From NCBI GenBank assembly GCA_034509755.1, contig CM067555.1, forward strand, positions 48,008,255 to 48,072,254: a stretch of DNA of 64,000 bases. Direction: 5' to 3'. This DNA comes from Anisodus tanguticus (Eukaryota > Streptophyta > Magnoliopsida > Solanales > Solanaceae). How positions within the stretch are numbered: position 1 is the stretch's first letter; each line of letters opens with the position of its first letter. The notes under the pieces were generated by a model. It worked only from the letters and a program-made list of their open reading frames with translations. It was not told the origin of the DNA and ran no database searches. Below, piece after piece: positions 58,575-64,000 of the stretch. The position numbers and the translations under genes are program-made.

Positions 58575-59032
58575 AATCCAAAGTGTTTGGCCCAGTGGCC
58601 AATACATTAGGGTATTGCTCTCTGAGGTTCCGTGTTCAAGTTCTCTGATCAGCGAGAGTGGAACTGTGTTCTCCAAAAAAATTCCTCCATACGCGTAGGG
58701 CCAAGCGGTGTATACTAATCCGTAGGGCCAGGCCTGAGGTGGGGTTTTCTGGGGTATGGGGCCGTAATGCGGTGGGACCAGTCACTTTAAAAAGTTTACC
58801 CTACCACATTTTTACCCGCAAGGATAGCCAAGTTGGTGTAGCAGTAGAGCGCGGGATCGCAAGGTCACGAGTTCGATCCCCTGCATAAACCTTCTTGGTT
58901 GAGCCTGTCACACATGGCTTGCCAAGTGTGGTTAATCAGCTGACATGGTTTGCAGGATATTGCGTCAATCCGGGGTTTACCCTGTGCGTACTCGAAAGAG
59001 TAGCGGCTGCGTGTTCCTTCGTAAAAAAAAAA
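58575..59032 (+). mobile_element. SINE with two tRNA-like heads, 12-bp target duplication
   Basis: AAGTATAATTAG flanks the unit exactly (58563-58574 and 59033-59044) and the right end is an A-run. Head 1 (58588-58650) has an A-box-like TGGCCCAGTGGC and B-box-like GTGTTCAAGTTC. Head 2 (58825-58880) has A box TAGCCAAGTTGG and B box GAGTTCGATCC, close to consensus. The second body ends GGGTTTACCCTGTGCGTACT, GAGTAGCGGCTGCGTGTTCC. As the target duplication lies outside both heads, the 458-bp dimer moved as one unit. Confidence 0.82.
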
Positions 59033-59044
59033 AAGTATAATTAG

Positions 59045-59652
59045 TGTACCAATCTCTGCCCCTTTCTCAAAGTCATTTTACCTATTAAAATGTAACACGA
59101 CCCTAACCCCCTTCTTTTCTAAGAAAAAAAAACATATGCCATTTTGTACTTTGAGCAATGTAATCGATAAACTTTTGAAGTTTATTTCTCAAATGTATAA
59201 TTATTTTATCTGTCTTAATCGATGCACATATAATTCAGAAACATATAAAACATATTGCTTGCCACAAGCAAGAACACAAACTTAATTCCTTTAAATGCAT
59301 ATTTCTGGTGAATGCGAAAAGACAAAACTAGGCATCTTTCTACGTTCAATTTGAGACATCAAATTTATATTGAATCAGTTCAACAGTTACAATAGAAAAA
59401 ATCTTTAATAAGAAACATAATTTCTGTAAACAAGAGGTTAGAAACACATTCACTAAAGTGCCGTCCAAAATTGTACTTGCTTGAGTAGTTTTATTCCTAT
59501 AAGTTTGCCAAAAAGGTTCTTTTGGTCAACGTTAAATATTTAACATCTCTCACCTATAAATTTGAGGGGAACTGTGGGGAAAAAAGGATTTAGGGGAGCT
59601 CACATTTGGAGGTACACTTTTTGCTATTTTTGTCTCTTTCTAGAGTTTGGTG
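59045..59652. other. Non-coding, repeat-derived
   Basis: AT-rich sequence. From about 59455 it belongs to the AAATGACAAAATGGTCCCT family (GTTTGCCAAAAAGG, GGATTTAGGGGAGCTCACAT), which continues after hAT-like element C at 60765. Confidence 0.5.
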
Positions 59653-60756
59653 TAAGGCTGGCCAGTGGGCCGGGTCGACTCGGTCATGCCCCGATCCCCT
59701 CTAAAAAAAAAGGTCTCGGGACTCGAAATCGGGATGATACCTGGGCACGTCCCGCCCTAGACCCACCCCGTCCCAACCCCGGTCCAAACTGCCATTTTTG
59801 ACCCCCTACCCCCTTAATATTTATTTTTAACTCCTAAGTTAGTATATTTACTCTTTAACTCAATTTCACAACTAGAAATACCTTATTTTTTCTTCATTTT
59901 ATCTCACAAATCTTCCTACAATCTCTCAATCTATCTTTCTACAAGTCTACAATTACATTGCCTACTAAATATTTTATTTTATTTGCTCATTTGTATTAAA
60001 GTTCAAAAATTGGGACTGAAGTTGGTCTAGCTTGAGGATCATCCATCGAACAAAGTTTCAATTTTCAACCTCGATTACACGTCGGCGTTACGTACCTTCG
60101 TTCCTTCTTTAAATTATTATTGTTACTTTATTTTAAATTTTATTTTTAACACCTAAGTTAATATATTTACACTTTAACTCCTATTTCTCAACTACAAATT
60201 ATTGACTCCAGTATTTCTATCATTTATATAACGTATATAATGCCGCAAGGCGGTTTGACACCACCATTTTTAGGAAAACGTCCGTTTTCCTAATCAATTT
60301 GTGTTTTCACCCAAATCGGTTTCTAATTTTCCCTTTTCTTTAGTCAAGATCTCACGATATACAATAGATTTCAACGTCGAAATTTCGTAGTAGTGTAGGT
60401 GTGAATGTCAATTTCAGTGTTGGAAATTCAATTTAAGATTTTTACAAAAAAAATATATTTCTATTAAATAATATAAGAGGTACAGAAACATCGTTTTTAT
60501 TACACTATCTTGTTCAATTATTGAAGTGTTTATATTCACAGCTTTTTTGATATTAAATTTTGTTAAAAAAAAAAACCGGTCCCGACCCCGCCAATACCGG
60601 TCCCCCTTTTTGGCGGGATGAGGGATGGGACGGCGGCCTGTCCCGCCATTCCCGGCCCGCCGGTCCCGCCACAGCCCCGAACCCGATCCAATCCCCAATC
60701 ACGGCGGGTTCCGTCCCGCCGGAACCGCCCCTAACCCGATCCACTGACCACCCCTA
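59653..60756. mobile_element. hAT-like non-autonomous element C, 8-bp target duplication
   Basis: It starts TAAGGCTGGCCAGTGGGC and ends GACCACCCCTA. GTTTGGTG is exactly repeated at 59645-59652 and 60757-60764. Subterminal regions are rich in CCCGGTCC and GGCGGGAC type motifs; the middle is AT-rich. 1104 bp and no transposase. It interrupts an older repeat of another family. Confidence 0.85.
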
Positions 60757-61108
60757 GTTTGGTGCAGTTTTTTTCAGTGCAATTTCTACTATTTTTGGTC
60801 TACTAAAAGTCTTATCGTTTGGCAAACTTAGCAGACCAAAACCGTTCAGCATACTTTAGGGACTATTTGAACCTACTTCAAATATAAAGGATCATTTTTA
60901 TCATTTACTTTCCTTGGGAGAGACCTATTTGTCAAGGGAGAAAAAAAGTGAGATTCAACTCCAGTTCTGCAGCACAATTTCCGGTCTTTGTTTAAGCCAC
61001 AGTGAGTCCTTACTATTTGCTCAAAGCACTCTTATAAAATCTCCTAATTGACCAAAAGAAATTCTCACAAACAGAAGATGATTAGATGCTGTAAATAGAA
61101 ATATCATA

Positions 61109-61362
61109 CCCCCTCCATCCCAAAATAGTTGTCATGTTTTGCTTCTCGAGAGTCATTTGACTAATTTCAAAGCTAAATTAGATTAGATAAGTTCAATCTT
61201 TTTAAATTAAAATTTAGATATTCAAAAACTATACGAAAAGTATTATATGTCACAATTCTTTTCATATTAATATGGAGAAAAAATACATCTAAAATGTTGA
61301 TCAAAGTTCGTGTAGTTTGATTCTTCGAGAAGCTTAAAGTAAAAAGTATTTTGAGATGGAAG
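61109..61362. mobile_element. Stowaway-like MITE next to the CDPK fragment
   Basis: CCCCCTCCATCCCAAAATAG at the left and CTATTTTGAGATGGAAG-type sequence at the right (AAAAGTATTTTGAGATGGAAG) are inverted and flanked by TA. Confidence 0.8.
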
Positions 61363-61394
61363 TATAAACTTGCATAAAGAAAAGGATACCGCAC

Positions 61395-61660
61395 ATTGTC
61401 TGTGTCAACTTCAGCAATGATCTCTTTTATTGTTTTTTCATCAGTAATATTGTATTCCTTCAGGGCATGCTCCAATTCGTCCATCCTAATATACCTAAAA
61501 GGGACCAAAGATTAGAAAACAGTAAAATGTTAATCCAATGTAGATGAGAAGGTAGAAGTTTCATACCCGCTGTTATCCTTGTCAAAATACTCAAATTCAT
61601 GTGCATTGTAGCTGTTATGAACTCAAGGTAATCAATTGTTCCATTTCCATCAACATCAGC
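61395..61660 (-). pseudogene. Calcium-dependent protein kinase (CDPK) fragment, two EF-hand exons
   Basis: Exon a (61660 down to 61567) encodes ADVDGNGTIDYLEFITATMH, the second EF-hand, then jumps after MHMN straight into the codons for FEYFDKDNSG in the wrong frame: about 35 bp is missing. Exon b (61494-61395, 100 bp) encodes YIRMDELEHALKEYNITDEK then TIKEIIAEVDTDN, the third EF-hand with the start of the fourth, with intact splice sites. The kinase domain, the autoinhibitory junction and the remainder of EF-hand 4 are absent from the window; a MITE and LTR sequence take their place. This is a dead fragment. Confidence 0.85.
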
Positions 61661-61804
61661 CTGGAAGAGCAACCAAATATCTGTATTATTGACTATGTAT
61701 TGAACATGTTAGGAAAGTGAGTATATGCACCCAATCTTCTGAGTAGTTGAAAGCCAAATATTCATCATAGGCTTCTGTTCATGCGCTTCACCAAGAAGCT
61801 TTTA

Positions 61805-62176
61805 GGGTGTGTTTGGTATGGAGGAAAACATTTTCCAAAAGACGTTTTGTAATTTTCCCATGTTTGGTTAGTCAAAATATTTTTATTTTTTTAGCAAAAC
61901 AAGTTCCTTAAAAATGAGTAAAATGACTTATCTAATGGAAGTAGGAAAAACAAGTTCCATGATTGACATTCCAAGTTCATTGTCTCTTTCCCATCCACCT
62001 AACGCCCCCAACCCCTACCCCATCCCACTCCCATAGTATTCTGCTAGACAACATATAAATGTTCTTGAGATAATATTTTTTTTGCTTACCAAACACTACG
62101 AAATAAGTAAGGAACCTAATTGTTTTCCAAGAAAACGTTTTCTAGGAAAACATTTTCCTTCCTACCAAAGACACCC
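61805..62176. mobile_element. Tourist-like MITE, TTA target duplication
   Basis: It starts GGGTGTGTTTGGTATGGAGG and ends CCTTCCTACCAAAGACACCC, flanked by TTA (61802-61804 and 62177-62179). GGAAAACATTTTCC-type palindromes lie next to both ends. Confidence 0.82.
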
Positions 62177-62327
62177 TTAGTTCCAGAAATTATCCCATCA
62201 AGTGATCCACTGCTTGCAACTTTGTAAAATGAACAAGACCAATAATTGCAAGATGGAGGTATGAGCGAAAGCGAGAGGGAACAGTAACCATAAAATAAGG
62301 AATGGCCAGTGAAAGAAATAATCCCCT

Positions 62328-62750
62328 TGATTATTTTCATTGATTGAATAGATATATATACAAGTTACAAAATAGGAGAATCCTATTCCTAATCTATTCC
62401 TAAAACCTTATTCTACCATAATTCTAACTATACAATTATGATAAGTGTATATCCTAATTATGGTAATAAATATACTACAATATACACACAATATTCTTTC
62501 CTTAATATACAACTTATATCTACTGTTTTGCTGCCTGTAATCCCGTGATGGGCTGGAACTGGGCTACTATCGGCCCACTGCCTAGAGGCTGAAAGGCCTT
62601 GCCGCACCGCCGGTTTGGGCCACCGGCGAGAGGCCCAACCGACCGCACCTCTTTTTGTCGCTCTCCGTTTTGTCGCTTTGCTAGTGATATATATGTGATA
62701 TACACCGCCGTATATTCGTTGTAAATCACATGTATATTGCTCTGTTTAAC
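62328..62750 (-). mobile_element. 3' LTR of copia element III
   Basis: On the minus strand it starts TGTTAAACAGAGCAATATAC, directly after the polypurine tract GCGGGGGTG, and ends GAAAATAATCA. About 423 bp, with a GC-rich middle (GGCCCAAACCGGCGGTGCGG). Confidence 0.75.
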
Positions 62751-64000
62751 ACACCCCCGCAACATAGCGGGCGGTTTTCGAACGCCGAGATCGTCCCTAA
62801 AATCTTCAAAGAGAACCGCCGGTAGACCCTTTGTAAAGATGTCTCGCAATTTGATAACGAGACGGACATGGCATACGCGAACTTGACCCTTTGCAACCTT
62901 TTCACGGACAAAGTGAATGTCCATTTCGATATGCTTGGTGCGTTGGTGTTGAACGGGGTTACCTGAAAGGTAGATGGCACTAATGTTATCGCAATATACC
63001 AAGGTTGCCTTCGAATGGGACAATGAAGCTCCAAAAGCAAATTACGTAGCCAACATGAGTCGGAGACCACATTTGCTACCCTCGATATTCGCCTCGACTT
63101 GAGCGTGATAGAGTGGCCTGACGTTTTGCGGACCAGGAGACCAAGTTATTGCCAAGGAAGATACAATAGCCAGAAGTCGATTGTCTGGTGTCGGGACAAC
63201 CACCCCAATCAGCATCCGTGTAGGAGACAAGCGTAGATGTAGATGACGGATACAAGTGCAACCCATAGTCTAGTGTCCCCTGAATATACCGAATGATACG
63301 TTTGATTGCATTCATGTGCTCAACTCTGGGATCATGCATGAATAAACACACCTGCTGAACCGCATATGTAATATCCGGTCTGGTAAAGGTAAGATACTGG
63401 AGGGCCCCTGCAAGACTGCGATAGCGGGTTGGGTCCTCGTATGGTGCACTTGTTGTGGCACTTAGCTTTGGGTTTGCATCAACTGGCGTGGACGTGGACT
63501 TACAGGATGACATCTCAGCCCTCTCGATGATTTCAGCAGCATACTTCCGTTGAGACAGAAACAAGCCACATGAATGACGCTTGACGGCAATCCCCAAAAA
63601 ATAACTCAACGGCCCTAAGTCCTTCATAGCAAATTCGAACTTAGCATGGCCATGATAGACGGCGCGAGCATCGAGAGGAGCGGTCAAGATGATATCATCC
63701 ACATACAACGAGATTTAGGGCCAATGACGAACCACGGCGGTAGATGAACAATGAATTATCTGACTTGTTGTGAGTGAACCCAATAGTTGAAACAAAATCA
63801 GCAAATCGTGTATACCAGGCCCGTGGAGACTGCTTAAGCCCATATAGTGATTTCTTCAATAAACAGACATGATGACGAGGCGGTTGGGATCCCCGAAATC
63901 CAACGGGCGATGCGATATAGACTGTTTCCTTGAGATCACCATGTAGAAAAGCATTCTTGACATCCAACTGATGAATTTGCCAAGTCTTTGAAAGAGCCAA
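62751..64000 (-). pseudogene. Ty1/copia element III, RT and RNase H, continues past the window end
   Basis: RT starts at the right edge (WQIHQLDVKNAFLHGDL, CLLKKSLYGLKQSPRAWYTR), with one frameshift just before the active site (YVDDIILTAP near 63700). Then MKDLGPLSYFLGIAVKRHSC, TRPDITYAVQQVCLFMHDPR and RNase H (TDADWGGCPDTRQSTSGYC, a frameshift near 63085, LLLELHCPI, TKHIEMDIHFVREKVAKGQ). Less decayed than elements I and II. Integrase and gag would lie beyond 64000. Confidence 0.9.

Noticed and set aside
60560..60757. Pro/Gly-rich frames on both strands
   Set aside because: Translations of the GC-rich subterminal repeats of hAT-like element C.

Overview
This is nuclear DNA of a flowering plant, most likely a member of the nightshade family (Solanaceae). 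The genes have many short exons, AT-rich introns and no operon structure. More than half of the window is transposable-element DNA. The short interspersed elements with TTG-rich tails belong to the TS type known from tobacco and relatives, and their tails match the 3' end of an RTE-type LINE that is also present here. I assigned the family from sequence recognition alone, without a database search.

Host genes, left to right: (1) 13-764, plus strand, the 3' part of a heavy-metal-associated isoprenylated plant protein lacking the metal-binding CxxC; (2) 3401-4928, minus strand, a broken ACC synthase gene with a solo LTR in its intron; (3) 17048-33091, minus strand, a 16-exon PIAL1/2-type SUMO ligase (about 884 residues) whose first exon and promoter are tandemly duplicated; (4) 34397-34480, plus strand, an orphan exon resembling the ATPase domain of GMI1-like proteins; (5) 43931-44632, plus strand, an intact single-exon NDR1/HIN1-like (LEA_2) membrane protein; (6) 45968-46057, a tRNA-Leu-like gene with several defects; (7) 50449-57922, minus strand, the ribosome-biogenesis WD40 protein WDR74/NSA1 in about 13 exons; (8) 61395-61660, minus strand, a fragment of a calcium-dependent protein kinase.

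Mobile elements: three degenerate Ty1/copia elements on the minus strand (6780-9521, 34940-41805 and 62328 to the window end). The first is interrupted by an Athila-type Ty3/gypsy derivative (9522-15497) that has gag and protease but no reverse transcriptase or integrase. The second carries a nested 2-kb solo LTR. There are also a 1.1-kb solo LTR with a perfect target duplication and a truncated relative, one TRIM element, three hAT-like elements of 1.0-1.2 kb each with a perfect 8-bp target duplication, at least five Stowaway-like and two Tourist-like MITEs, a fold-back element, RTE LINE fragments, and a SINE with two tRNA-like heads and a 12-bp target duplication.

The host genes are not functionally linked. 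The main story is how transposons and local duplication shape them: an ACC synthase pseudogene with a solo LTR, a SUMO-ligase gene with two possible first exons, and a WDR74 intron filled by a degenerate tandem array. I saw no evidence of an unknown multi-gene system. The most unusual items are the gag-protease-only retroelement, the duplicated PIAL first exon, the two-headed SINE and the hAT-like trio.
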